64,000 nt of DNA from Clostridiales bacterium (lineage in GTDB: Bacteria > Bacillota > Clostridia > Oscillospirales > Oscillospiraceae), in NCBI GenBank assembly GCA_019423635.1, contig JAHZBA010000001.1:146236-210235 (forward strand). The letters run 5' to 3'. Below, piece by piece: positions 1-7,779 of the stretch. The position numbers and the translations under genes are program-made. Positions within the stretch are counted from its first letter, which is position 1, and each line of letters opens with the position of its first letter. The notes under the pieces are model-generated. The model was not told the origin of the DNA. It did no database searches and worked only from the letters and a program-made list of their open reading frames with translations.

Positions 1-442
1 GAGCCGGCTCATCCACCTTGTCGTAGTAGGTGATGTCCTCGCCGATGGTCAGCACGATCTCCTGACCGGAGAGATCCACCGCCACCATTTCCAGGGGGGA
101 GAGGACGATGTTCAACCGGTGGAGCAGGTTGGAAAGGCTCTCTTTCCGGGCGGCCCGCTCGCGGATGGTCTCGCCCTGGCGGTGGATGACCACCTGCCGG
201 GCCCTGGTCAGGGTGATGTCAAAGCCCGTGCGGCCGGAGGCCACATAGATCATCCGGCCGGACAGATCCGGAACCTCCTGGGAGCCGTCCAGCACGATGG
301 CGGTATCTCCTGTGCCGGTGAGAATATACAGGGCCTGTGCCTGGGTGGTGGCGCTGAGGCCCGCAGCCAGGATCACCGCCAGGGAAAAGAGCATGGTCAG
401 GCGTTCGTGCAGCTTTTTTCGCAGCTGATACTTCAAAGCCAT
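1..442 (-). CDS. G5-domain-like envelope protein, N-terminal part only (runs off left edge)
   Basis: This frame starts at an ATG at 442 with an AAGGAGGT ribosome binding site directly upstream and is open to the window edge, giving about 147 residues of an incomplete protein. Residues 1-14 are basic and residues 15-38 form one hydrophobic segment (signal anchor). The rest is an extracellular beta-rich region with short repeats of the type seen in YabE-like proteins (DUF348 and G5 domains), including a GETIRERAAR stretch and, at the cut end, an ITYYDKVDEP motif typical of the start of a G5 domain. Such proteins usually end in a G5 or 3D domain and act on or bind the cell wall. The family assignment is by motif recognition only, and the C-terminal domain is not visible here. 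Confidence 0.6.
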   Translation of the reverse strand, partial: MALKYQLRKKLHERLTMLFSLAVILAAGLSATTQAQALYILTGTGDTAIVLDGSQEVPDLSGRMIYVASGRTGFDITLTRARQVVIHRQGETIRERAARKESLSNLLHRLNIVLSPLEMVAVDLSGQEIVLTIGEDITYYDKVDEPA

Positions 443-522
443 ACCTCCTTACAGGTTCTGCGGCCGGCAGCCGTACGTACAGACGACTTGTTACTTTTGT
501 TACCGACCGGAAAACTGAACTC

Positions 523-551
523 AGTATACACGAAACTACCACTCATGTCAA
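523..551 (-). promoter_or_regulatory. Sigma-A promoter of the G5-type gene
   Basis: On the minus strand a perfect TTGACA (546-551) is followed by 17 bases and TATACT (523-528). It lies about 80 bases upstream of the ATG at 442 and has no competing gene downstream. Confidence 0.8.
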
Positions 552-805
552 GTTTTTGCGGATAAAAAGGGATGACCATCCCCACTTTAGACGAAAAACG
601 ACGGAACAAGCCTGGAAATGTCTGACCGAAAAGCAACCAAAAGTAACAAAACGGTGACAAAACAGGGCGCGGTTTCACCGCCGAAGCCCTTCTCTCGCTT
701 CGTTTGCCGGGAGGGCCGCGGCCTGGAGGCGGCGGCCGGCAGTGAGAAATGCCCCGGAAGCGGAGAGAAATTTCACCTTCTTTTCGGTCTGGTGGACCGC
801 AGCCC

Positions 806-833
806 TTGCGGTCTTTCGGAAATCCGGTATAAT
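806..833 (+). promoter_or_regulatory. Candidate promoter of the selAB operon
   Basis: TTGCGG (806-811), a 16-base spacer and a perfect TATAAT (828-833) point toward selA. If used, it gives an untranslated leader of about 385 bases that contains several hairpins (ACGGTG/CACCGT near 841-866, GGCGG/CCGCC near 877-895) and the palindrome cluster at 921-1151. No better promoter was seen closer to selA. Confidence 0.5.
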
Positions 834-920
834 AGAGTCAACACGGTGGAAGGGGTGCTTGGACACCGTTTCCGCCGGCGGGCAAAGGCCGCCTGCCGCT
901 AAAATGCACCCGGCGCTGTC

Positions 921-1151
921 TGTGAAGTCCGCCGCAGGACCGACACGCGGTCTCCGCCCTGTGCCGCGGGGTTATAGTCACCGCAGTTGAAAAGAAGCAG
1001 ATGCTTCTTTTCAACTAGTGCGGCGATGATTCGCCGCACAGGCCGCAGGCCTTGCGGTAGACTTCATAGTCAGCACAGGGGGGTTATCCATCAGCGGCTT
1101 TGCCGCTGTTTGAAAATCGGTATGTACCGATTTTCAACTGTACTGACTATA
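921..1151. repeat. Cluster of perfect palindromes (REP/MITE-like element) upstream of selA
   Basis: Five separate inverted repeats follow each other with little between them: 985-999/1002-1016 (15 bp, 2-base loop, AGTTGAAAAGAAGCA), 1018-1026/1031-1039 (9 bp), 1043-1047/1053-1057 (5 bp), 1092-1098/1102-1108 (7 bp) and 1110-1122/1125-1137 (13 bp, 2-base loop). An outer pair TATAGTCA (973-980) and TGACTATA (1144-1151) closes the group, and ATAGTCAG at 1066 repeats it. The 921-970 segment resembles the reverse complement of 1030-1070, so the element looks built from inverted modules. Candidate interspersed repeat or structured leader; its copy number elsewhere is unknown. Confidence 0.6.
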
Positions 1152-1223
1152 AAAAGGAAGCGGCTGCTTCTTTTCCGCTGCGGTGACGATACCGGATTCC
1201 ATTTCAGAAAGAGGAGACGCCCT

Positions 1224-2582
1224 ATGGATGAACACACCCTGCTGCGGCAGATCCCCCAGATTGACGCCCTGCTGCGCTGTCCGGCGCTGTCGGCGCTGTC
1301 CCCGGCTGTGGCCGCGCCTCTGGCCCGCCAGGTGACGGGGGAGCTTCGCAGCGACATCCGCGCCGGGAAATGCCGGGAGGTCCCCGGCATGGAAGCGCTG
1401 TGCCGGGAGATCCTGGCGCGGGCGGACCGCCCCCGGCTGCGGGAGGTCATCAACGGCACCGGCGTGCCCCTCCACACGAATCTGGGCCGGGCCTGTCTCT
1501 CAGAGGCGGCGGCCCAGGCGGCTCTGGACGCCGCCCGGCGCTACTCCAACCTGGAGTACGACCTGACCGCCGGCGCCCGGGGCCAGCGTCACAGCCGGGT
1601 GGAGGAGCTGCTGCAAACCCTCACCGGTGCGGAGAGCGCCCTGGTGGTGAACAACAATGCCGCCGCGGTTCTGCTGGCGCTCACCGCCCTGGGAGGCGGC
1701 GGAGAGGTGGTGGTGTCCCGGGGGGAGCTGGTGGAGATCGGCGGGTCCTTCCGCGTTCCGGAGATCGTGGCGCAGTGCGGCTGCCGCCTGCGGGAGGTGG
1801 GGGCCACCAACAAGACCCACCTGCGGGATTACCGGAACGCCCTGGGGCCTGACACCCGGGCTATTTTGAAGGTCCACACCAGCAACTACCGCATCGTGGG
1901 GTTTCAGGAGAGCGTTCCGGTGCCGCCTCTGGCGGAGCTGGCCCGCCGGCACGGCCTGCCGGTGATCCAGGACCTGGGCTCCGGATGCCTGATAGACCTG
2001 GCGCCCTTTGGCATCCGGGGAGAGCCCGCGGTGGGGGAGTGCGTCCGGGCCGGCGCGGACATTGTGACCTTCAGCGGCGACAAGCTCCTGGGCGGCCCCC
2101 AGGCGGGATTGCTGGTGGGGAGCAAAAAGTGGGTGGACCCGCTGAAACGCCATCCCCTGGCCCGGGCGCTGCGGGTGGACAAGCTGACGCTGGCGGCCCT
2201 GGAGGCCACCCTGCGGGCGTATCTGGACCCCGCCCGGGCGGTAGAGGAGATCCCCGTGCTGCGGATGCTGACGGCCTCTCCGTCCGCTCTGCGGGGCCGC
2301 GGCGAGGCACTGCTGGCCCTGCTGGAGGGCCTTCCGGCCACGCTGGTTCCCACGGAGGAGCCCGCCGGCGGCGGGAGCCTGCCGGGCCAGCTGTTTCCGG
2401 GGGTCGCCGTGGCGCTGTCGCCCGCCGCCGGGACGGCGGAGGCCCTGGAGCGGCGTCTGCGGGCACGGGAGCGCCCCATTCTGGGCAGGGTCCGCCAGGG
2501 ACAGTACCTTCTGCACCTGCGGACGCTGTGGGATGAGGACTTCCCCTGTATCGCCGGGGCTCTCCGGGAGGTGCTGGTATGA
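1224..2582 (+). CDS. selA: L-seryl-tRNA(Sec) selenium transferase SelA
   Basis: SelA is the PLP enzyme that converts seryl-tRNA(Sec) to selenocysteyl-tRNA(Sec) using selenophosphate. The 452-residue product has the family's usual length (about 460). It shows the N-terminal VINGTGVPLHTNLGRA block, the ATNKTH segment and the PLP-lysine motif TFSGDKLLGGPQ. The start is ATG 1224 behind AGAAAGAGGAG; the frame is open further upstream, but that part runs through the palindrome cluster and has no family similarity. The stop overlaps the selB start by four bases (ATGA), so the two genes are translationally coupled, and tRNA-Sec follows selB. Confidence 0.95.
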   Translation: MDEHTLLRQIPQIDALLRCPALSALSPAVAAPLARQVTGELRSDIRAGKCREVPGMEALCREILARADRPRLREVINGTGVPLHTNLGRACLSEAAAQAALDAARRYSNLEYDLTAGARGQRHSRVEELLQTLTGAESALVVNNNAAAVLLALTALGGGGEVVVSRGELVEIGGSFRVPEIVAQCGCRLREVGATNKTHLRDYRNALGPDTRAILKVHTSNYRIVGFQESVPVPPLAELARRHGLPVIQDLGSGCLIDLAPFGIRGEPAVGECVRAGADIVTFSGDKLLGGPQAGLLVGSKKWVDPLKRHPLARALRVDKLTLAALEATLRAYLDPARAVEEIPVLRMLTASPSALRGRGEALLALLEGLPATLVPTEEPAGGGSLPGQLFPGVAVALSPAAGTAEALERRLRARERPILGRVRQGQYLLHLRTLWDEDFPCIAGALREVLV

Positions 2583-4486
2583 CCCACGCCATCATCGGTA
2601 CGGCGGGCCACGTGGACCACGGCAAGACCTGTCTGATCCAGGCTCTCACCGGCGTGGACACTGACCGTTTGCCCCAGGAGAAGGCCCGGGGCCTCACCAT
2701 AGAACTGGGCTTTGCCCCGCTGACGTTCCCCGACGGCCTTCGGGCCGGTATTGTGGATGTCCCCGGCCATGAGCGCTACATTCGCCATATGCTCTGCGGC
2801 GCGGCGGGTATGGATCTGGCCATGCTGGTGGTGGCTGCGGATGAGGGGTTCATGCCGCAGACGGCGGAGCACCTGGAGATCTTGCAGCTCCTGGGCGTCC
2901 GGGAGGGACTGGTGGTTCTGACCAAGGCCGATCTGGCGGACGAGGCCCGGCTGGAACAGGTGGGGGAGGCGCTCCGGCGGCGCGTCCGGGGGACGTTCCT
3001 GGAGGGAAAGCCCCTCCTGAGCGTCTCCGCCCGCACCGGCCAGGGGCTTTCGGAGCTGCGGGAGACCCTGCACCGGATGCTGCTGGCGCTCCCGGCCAGA
3101 AAAGACCGCGGTCCCTTCCGCCTGCCCATTGACCGGGTGTTCACGGTGGAGGGGTTTGGCACGGTGGTTACCGGCACGCTGCTGGAGGGCGTCATCCGCC
3201 AGGAGGACCTGGCGGAGATCTCGCCCGCGGGCCGCATGGGCCGGGTACGGGGACTCCAGGTGTTTGGGGAAGCGGTGGAGGCCGTCTATGCCGGCCAGCG
3301 GGCGGCGGTGAACCTCTCCGGGGTCAAACGGGAGGACCTCCGCCGGGGAGACGCGCTGATTTTGCCCGGTTCCCTGGAGCCCTCGCTGCTGCTGGACGTG
3401 CGGCTGGAGCTGCTGGACTCCTCCCGGCACACCCTGCGCAGCGGAACGCAGGTCCGGCTGCACCACGGCGCCGCCGTCCGTTTGGCGCGGGTGGCGCTGC
3501 TGGAGGGGGAGACCCTGCCGCCGGGCCGGCGGGGCTATGCCCAGCTGCGGCTGGAGGAGCCTCTGGCGGCCGGAACGGGAGACCGCTTTGTGCTGCGGCA
3601 GCTCTCCCCGGCGGAAACCCTGGGCGGCGGGGTGATTCTGGACCCGGTGCCCCGCCGGCGGCACCGGCGGGGGGACATGGCGGTGCTGGAAGCCCTGGCG
3701 GTGAAGGAGCGGGGCAGTCTGGACCAGCGCTTCCTCCAGGTGCTGAAGGAGGCCGGCGGGGAGATGGGGCTGTCCGGTCTGGCGGCGGCACTGTCACTGC
3801 CGGAGGAGGCGCTGACTCCGGCGCTGAGGGAGCTGCTGTCGCAGGGACAGGTGCTGGAGCTCCTGCCGGGGCGATACCTGGCAGCGGAGGTCCGGGACCG
3901 TCTCCAGCAGCGCTGTCTGGAGGTTTTGGAGGCCTATCACAGGGCCAATCCCCTCCAGGCGGGCATCCGGGCGGCAGAGCTGCGGCAGCGGACGGGCGGC
4001 AGCGCCGCCCTGCTGGAGCATCTGGTAAAGAGGGGCGTTTTGCGCCGGGTGGGAGAGCGCTATGCCCTGCCGGCCTTTCGCATCGGCCTGACCCGCCGCC
4101 AGGAGGCGATCCGCCGTACGATTCTGGGCCTGTGCGCCGGCCAGGGCCGCCATACGCCGGGCCCGGCGGCCCTGACGGCCAAATTTCCCCTGCGGGACCG
4201 GGAGGACTGCCGCCGGGTGCTGGAGAGCCTCCTGTCGGAGGGGACGCTGGTGCTTCTGGCGCCGGAGGTCCTGTGTCATGCCGGGGACCTGGCCGCGTAT
4301 CAAACGGCGGCGGCGGACTGGCTTTCCGGTCACGAGACGCTGACGCTGGCCCAGTTCCGGGATCTGCTGGGGACCTCCCGGGACTACGCTCTGCTGGTGT
4401 TGGAGTACTTCGACCGCCTGGGCCTGACCCGGCGGGAGGGCGATCTCCGCCGCCCCGGTCCGGCGGCTCCGGATTCGGCGCGGTAG
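2579..4486 (+). CDS. selB: Selenocysteine-specific elongation factor SelB
   Basis: SelB is a GTPase that carries selenocysteyl-tRNA to ribosomes paused at UGA and binds the mRNA SECIS hairpin. The 635-residue product begins with an EF-Tu-like G domain: G1 GHVDHGKT near residue 10, G3 DVPGHERY near 60 and G4 TKAD near 117. EF-Tu-like beta-barrel domains follow to about residue 340. The remaining roughly 290 residues have the alternating helix-and-wing character of the winged-helix SECIS-binding domains. It overlaps selA by four bases and lies 112 bases upstream of tRNA-Sec. Together with selD this makes a full bacterial Sec decoding set. Confidence 0.96.
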   Translation: MTHAIIGTAGHVDHGKTCLIQALTGVDTDRLPQEKARGLTIELGFAPLTFPDGLRAGIVDVPGHERYIRHMLCGAAGMDLAMLVVAADEGFMPQTAEHLEILQLLGVREGLVVLTKADLADEARLEQVGEALRRRVRGTFLEGKPLLSVSARTGQGLSELRETLHRMLLALPARKDRGPFRLPIDRVFTVEGFGTVVTGTLLEGVIRQEDLAEISPAGRMGRVRGLQVFGEAVEAVYAGQRAAVNLSGVKREDLRRGDALILPGSLEPSLLLDVRLELLDSSRHTLRSGTQVRLHHGAAVRLARVALLEGETLPPGRRGYAQLRLEEPLAAGTGDRFVLRQLSPAETLGGGVILDPVPRRRHRRGDMAVLEALAVKERGSLDQRFLQVLKEAGGEMGLSGLAAALSLPEEALTPALRELLSQGQVLELLPGRYLAAEVRDRLQQRCLEVLEAYHRANPLQAGIRAAELRQRTGGSAALLEHLVKRGVLRRVGERYALPAFRIGLTRRQEAIRRTILGLCAGQGRHTPGPAALTAKFPLRDREDCRRVLESLLSEGTLVLLAPEVLCHAGDLAAYQTAAADWLSGHETLTLAQFRDLLGTSRDYALLVLEYFDRLGLTRREGDLRRPGPAAPDSAR

Positions 4487-4598
4487 GGATGGACCCGCGT
4501 GTCCGCCCGCCGTGCTGCCGGGTCTGCGGCAGGAGGGAACTGCCTGCGATTCTGGCGGCTGGAACCGCCCGCCGCGGGTGTTCCTGCCGCTTCCATAT

Positions 4599-4695
4599 GG
4601 GAGTAACTGGGCGCCGGTGTGTCCCCCGGTCTTCAAAACCGGTGTGGGCGGCGAGGAGCCGCCCGGGTGGGTTCGACTCCCACTTACTTCCGCCA
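4599..4695 (+). tRNA. selC: tRNA-Sec (anticodon TCA)
   Basis: A 97-base tRNA with all hallmarks of bacterial tRNA-Sec. The acceptor stem has 8 bp (GGGAGTAA with TTACTTCC, one G-U pair). The D arm has a 6-bp stem (4609-4614/4619-4624) and a 4-base loop CGGT. The anticodon loop is CTTCAAA with TCA at 4633-4635. A long GC-rich variable arm (GGCGGC/GCCGCC) precedes a T arm with the loop TTCGACT. The discriminator is G4692 and CCA is encoded (4693-4695). It lies downstream of selAB on the same strand with no obvious promoter of its own, so it may be cotranscribed. Confidence 0.96.
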
Positions 4696-4846
4696 GATGG
4701 AAAGATCCCCATCACCGCACCCTTTCCGGCTTCACCGAAGACGGCGGGAGGATGGGGATTCATCTTCTTTCGCCCCCATTTCCCCGGACGCGCAGCCGAA
4801 GGAGACCTGCGGGATCTGTGGGGGGAGGGAGTGCCTGCTCCCAAGT

Positions 4847-4880
4847 GGGAAAAACGCACCGCGCAGCGGTGCGTTTTCCC
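4847..4880. terminator. Bidirectional terminator between tRNA-Sec and selD
   Basis: Stem CGCACCGC with GCGGTGCG around a 3-base loop, flanked by A-run and T-run, so it can work for selABC (+) and for selD (-), whose stop codon overlaps its right edge. Confidence 0.8.
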
Positions 4881-5923
4881 TATTCCAGAATCAACGCAGT
4901 TTCTCCCGGCGGCTCCGCGCGGCCGATCACCGCACTGCACGGCGCGTGGCGCCGCAGCTTCTCCAGCAGCGCCCCGGCCTGGTCCGCCGGCACCGCCGCC
5001 AGCAGCCCCCCGGAGGTCTGCGGATCGGCGCAGAGGTCCGCCAGGGCCTGCTCCGCCGTCTCCAGCTGCCGCAGGTGGGGCTGCACGTGGTCCATGTTGC
5101 GGTAGGCCCCGGCGGGAATGATCCCCAGCTCCGCCAGCTCCCTGGCCCCCGGCAGCAGGGGGATGGTCCGGCTGGTCAGCCGCAGGGTGACGCCGCTGCC
5201 CGATGCCATTTCCAGAGCGTGGCCCAGGAGACCGAAGCCGGTGACATCGGTGCAGGCGTGGACCTCCGCGGCGGCAAAATCCGCCCCTGACCGGGCATTG
5301 AGGGTGGTCATGCTGTTTACCATGGCCTGATAGTCCGCCGGGGAGACCAGATCCCCCTTGACGCCGGTGGTCAGCACCCCGGTGCCCAGGGCCTTGGTGA
5401 GGATCAGCACGTCTCCGGGCCGAGCCCCTGTGTTCCGCAGGATGCGGTCCGGGTGGACGAAGCCGGTGACGCAGAGACCGTATTTCGGCTCGTTGTCCTG
5501 AATGGTGTGTCCGCCGGCGACGGCGCAGCCGGCCTCCCGTGCCTTCTCGTGTCCGCCCTCCAGGATCTTGCGGATGACCTCCGGAGGCAGGCAGCCCGGC
5601 ACGCACAGAAGGTTCATGGCAAGACGCGGCGTGCCCCCCATGGCGTAGACGTCGCTGAGGGCGTTGGCGGCCGCGATCTGGCCGAAGGTGTAGGGATCGT
5701 CCACAATGGGTGTGAAGAAATCCACCGTCTGGATCACCGCGAGATCGTCGCTGACCCGGTAGACGCAGGCGTCGTCGCTACTGTCATAGCCCACCAGCAG
5801 ATTGGGATCTGTCAGGTTGGGCAGTCCGGTCAGAAGTTCCGTCAGGGCACCCGGCCCCAGCTTGGCCGCTCAACCGGCGGCGGTGGTCAGATGTGTCAGC
5901 CGCAGCTCCTCTGCCATGTCCAT
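4880..5923 (-). CDS. selD: Selenide, water dikinase SelD, itself a selenoprotein (in-frame UGA at codon 18)
   Basis: SelD makes selenophosphate from selenide and ATP, the selenium donor for SelA. An ordinary ORF call begins inside the protein at MGYDSSDDA (5794), but the upstream sequence stays in the same frame through one UGA (5872-5870) back to ATG 5923. The N-terminus then reads LTTAAG-U-AAKLGPG, where selenocysteine sits at the position of the catalytic Cys17 of E. coli SelD, followed by the conserved Lys. The full product has 347 residues, the normal family length. The ATP-binding pattern (TVDFFTPIVDDPY, AMGG, AGGHT) is intact. ATG 5917 is an alternative start. Natural Sec-containing SelD proteins are known in other bacteria. 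Confidence 0.93.
5844..5872 (-). promoter_or_regulatory. Candidate bacterial SECIS element in selD
   Basis: Eleven bases after the UGA (5872-5870) lies a hairpin GGGGC (5858-5854), loop CGGGT, GCCCT (5848-5844). A stem at this distance with G residues in the loop is what bacterial SelB recognises. Confirmed by eye only; the stem is short. Confidence 0.55.
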
Positions 5924-6010
5924 CACCTCGCCTTTCTCCGCAGAATGGGCATCAGGCCCGTGTCCCCGACGGAATCCGCCGGGGACGGCCGGCATGACTT
6001 CACAGACCGT

Positions 6011-6039
6011 ATCATACTCCCTTTTTCAGGGAAATGCAA
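6011..6039 (-). promoter_or_regulatory. selD promoter
   Basis: Minus-strand TTGCAT (6034-6039), 17-base spacer, TATGAT (6011-6016), about 90 bases upstream of the selD start. Confidence 0.7.
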
Positions 6040-6106
6040 GGCGTGGGGAAAGGGAGTCCGCCGCCCATGCCCGCCTGTCGGAAGAGACCACGGCGGCGTC
6101 CGCTTC

Positions 6107-6146
6107 CCAAAAAGCACGAAGAGCCGGGGCCCTTCGTGCTTTTTGG
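6107..6146 (-). terminator. pyk terminator
   Basis: A 15-bp perfect stem (6107-6121 with 6132-6146), core GCACGAAG/CTTCGTGC with A and T runs at its base, begins right after the pyk stop codon. Confidence 0.85.
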
Positions 6147-6147
6147 A

Positions 6148-7584
6148 TCACATGCTGATCTCTGGGTGCTCAATCACCTGGGCCTTGATGAGGTTTGTGG
6201 AGCCGCTCTTGCCCAGAGGGACGCCGGCGGTGATGACCACGGTATCCCCATCCTGCACCAGACCCTCCTTCCGGGCCACCTCCGCGGACAGGGAAAAGAT
6301 CCGGTCCGTGGAGTTCACCTCTCCGGTGAGGAAGGGGGTGACGCCCCAGGAGATGTTCAGCTGGCGGCGGACCTTTTCGTGCATGGTCAGGGCGGCGATG
6401 GGGCAGGCGGGACGGAAGCGGCAGATCAGCCGGGCGCTGCGGCCGGAGTGGGTGGCGGCCAGGATGGCCTTGGCGTCCAGATCCTTGGCCGTGAGGCAGC
6501 AGGTGTGGGTGATGGCGTCGTTGATGTTGGAGGCGGGCAGCACCCGCTGCTTTTGGAACTGCTTCCAGTAGTCGATGGCCCCCTCCGTCTCGGTGATGAT
6601 ATCCACCATGGCCTGGAGCGCCTCCACCGGGTATTTGCCCCCGGCGGTCTCGCCGGAGAGCATCACGCAGCCCGTGCCGTCATACACGGCGTTGGCGACG
6701 TCGGACACCTCCGCCCGGGTGGGCCGGGGATTGCGGATCATGGAGTCCAGCATCTGCGTGGCGGTGATGACGGGCTTGCCCGCCTGAAGGCCCATGCGGA
6801 TCATCTGCTTTTGCAGCACCGGCACCCGGGCGGCGGGGATCTCCACCCCCAGATCGCCCCGGGCCACCATGATGCCGTCGGCGGCGTCCAGAATCTCGCT
6901 GAGGTTGTCCACGCCCTCCTGGTTTTCGATCTTGGCGATGATTCGGATGTCGTCTCCGCCGCACTCGTGCAGAACGGAGCGGATGGCCTCCACGTCGGCG
7001 GCCCGGCGGACAAAGGAGGCGGCGATGAAGTCGAAGTCGTTCTCCACGCCGAAGCGGATGTCGTCGATGTCCTTCTCCGTGAGGGCGGGCAGCTGGATGT
7101 GGACGCCGGGAATGTTGATGGACTTGTTGGCGGACAGGGTGCCGCCGTTTTCCACCATGCAGAGGATGTTCTGCCCCTCGATCCGCTCCACCCGGATGGC
7201 CACCAGACCGTCGTCGATCAAGATCTCCTGGCCGGGGGAGACCTCCTGGTGGAGGTTCGGGTAGGTAACGGACACCCAGCCCTGATTTCCCGTGATGTCC
7301 TGGGTGGTGAGGGTGAAGGGGTCTCCGGCTTTCAGCTCAATACTCTTGCTCTCAAAGCTCCGGATGCGGATCTCGGGGCCTTTGGTATCCAGAATAGTGG
7401 CGACGGGACAGCCCATCCGGTCCCGGACGGCCTTGAGCCGGTTCAGCCGGTCCAGATGTTCGGGGTGGCTGCCGTGGGAGAAGTTGAAGCGGGCTGCGTT
7501 CATACCGCCCCGGATCAGGGCGCAGATCAGCTCCTCGCTGTCCACGGCGGGGCCCAGGGTGCAGATAATCTTTGTTTTTCTCAT
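6148..7584 (-). CDS. pyk: Pyruvate kinase
   Basis: Pyruvate kinase catalyses the last ATP-yielding step of glycolysis, PEP plus ADP to pyruvate plus ATP. The 478-residue protein is the short form, without the extra C-terminal PEP-utiliser domain found in some Bacillota. It begins MRKTKIICTLGPA. It contains the active-site segment IIAKIENQEG, the metal-binding MVARGDLGVEIP and the ATQMLDSMIRNPRPTRAE block. The C-terminal allosteric domain follows from about residue 350. The start is ATG 7584 with AGGAGGA upstream; the longer open frame runs into the promoter. It is monocistronic, between its own promoter and terminator, and divergent from the pyr operon. Confidence 0.97.
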   Translation of the reverse strand: MRKTKIICTLGPAVDSEELICALIRGGMNAARFNFSHGSHPEHLDRLNRLKAVRDRMGCPVATILDTKGPEIRIRSFESKSIELKAGDPFTLTTQDITGNQGWVSVTYPNLHQEVSPGQEILIDDGLVAIRVERIEGQNILCMVENGGTLSANKSINIPGVHIQLPALTEKDIDDIRFGVENDFDFIAASFVRRAADVEAIRSVLHECGGDDIRIIAKIENQEGVDNLSEILDAADGIMVARGDLGVEIPAARVPVLQKQMIRMGLQAGKPVITATQMLDSMIRNPRPTRAEVSDVANAVYDGTGCVMLSGETAGGKYPVEALQAMVDIITETEGAIDYWKQFQKQRVLPASNINDAITHTCCLTAKDLDAKAILAATHSGRSARLICRFRPACPIAALTMHEKVRRQLNISWGVTPFLTGEVNSTDRIFSLSAEVARKEGLVQDGDTVVITAGVPLGKSGSTNLIKAQVIEHPEISM

Positions 7585-7629
7585 CGTTGTTCCTCCTGTC
7601 GGGAATCCATGTAGAGCGGGGTTTTCCCT

Positions 7630-7658
7630 ATTATACAGGACTCGCCGGAAAATTTGAA
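7630..7658 (-). promoter_or_regulatory. pyk promoter
   Basis: Minus-strand TTCAAA (7653-7658), 17-base spacer and perfect TATAAT (7630-7635), 45 bases upstream of the ATG. Confidence 0.65.
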
Positions 7659-7715
7659 GGAGGGAATTGTAGAAATCGTCTGAAAAGTTGCGTAAAAATT
7701 GCCTGATCTTTTCCA

Positions 7716-7744
7716 TTGACAATTTCGGCCAACCTGCGTATAAT
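7716..7744 (+). promoter_or_regulatory. Consensus promoter of the pyr operon
   Basis: Perfect TTGACA (7716-7721), 17-base spacer and perfect TATAAT (7739-7744). The predicted start near 7751 leaves only about 29 untranslated bases before pyrC. There is thus no room for a PyrR-type attenuator here. Confidence 0.88.
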
Positions 7745-7779
7745 CAACAGTCGAATGTATGGAAGGGGGAAGGCTGTTC

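Noticed and set aside
987..1223. N-terminal extension of SelA from the start at 987
   Set aside because: It crosses the palindrome cluster, has no ribosome binding site and is absent from the family; ATG 1224 fits length and spacing.
2579..2582. UGA at the selA/selB overlap as a second selenocysteine codon
   Set aside because: It is the ordinary stop of selA in an ATGA overlap; both proteins have normal lengths.
3324..5606. A 760-residue open frame on the minus strand over selB and tRNA-Sec
   Set aside because: It is proline- and glycine-rich translation of the antisense of selB and an out-of-frame read of selD, and it crosses tRNA-Sec.
7745..7779. PyrR attenuator or riboswitch in the pyr operon leader
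   Set aside because: The leader is only about 29 bases long and has no alternative hairpins.
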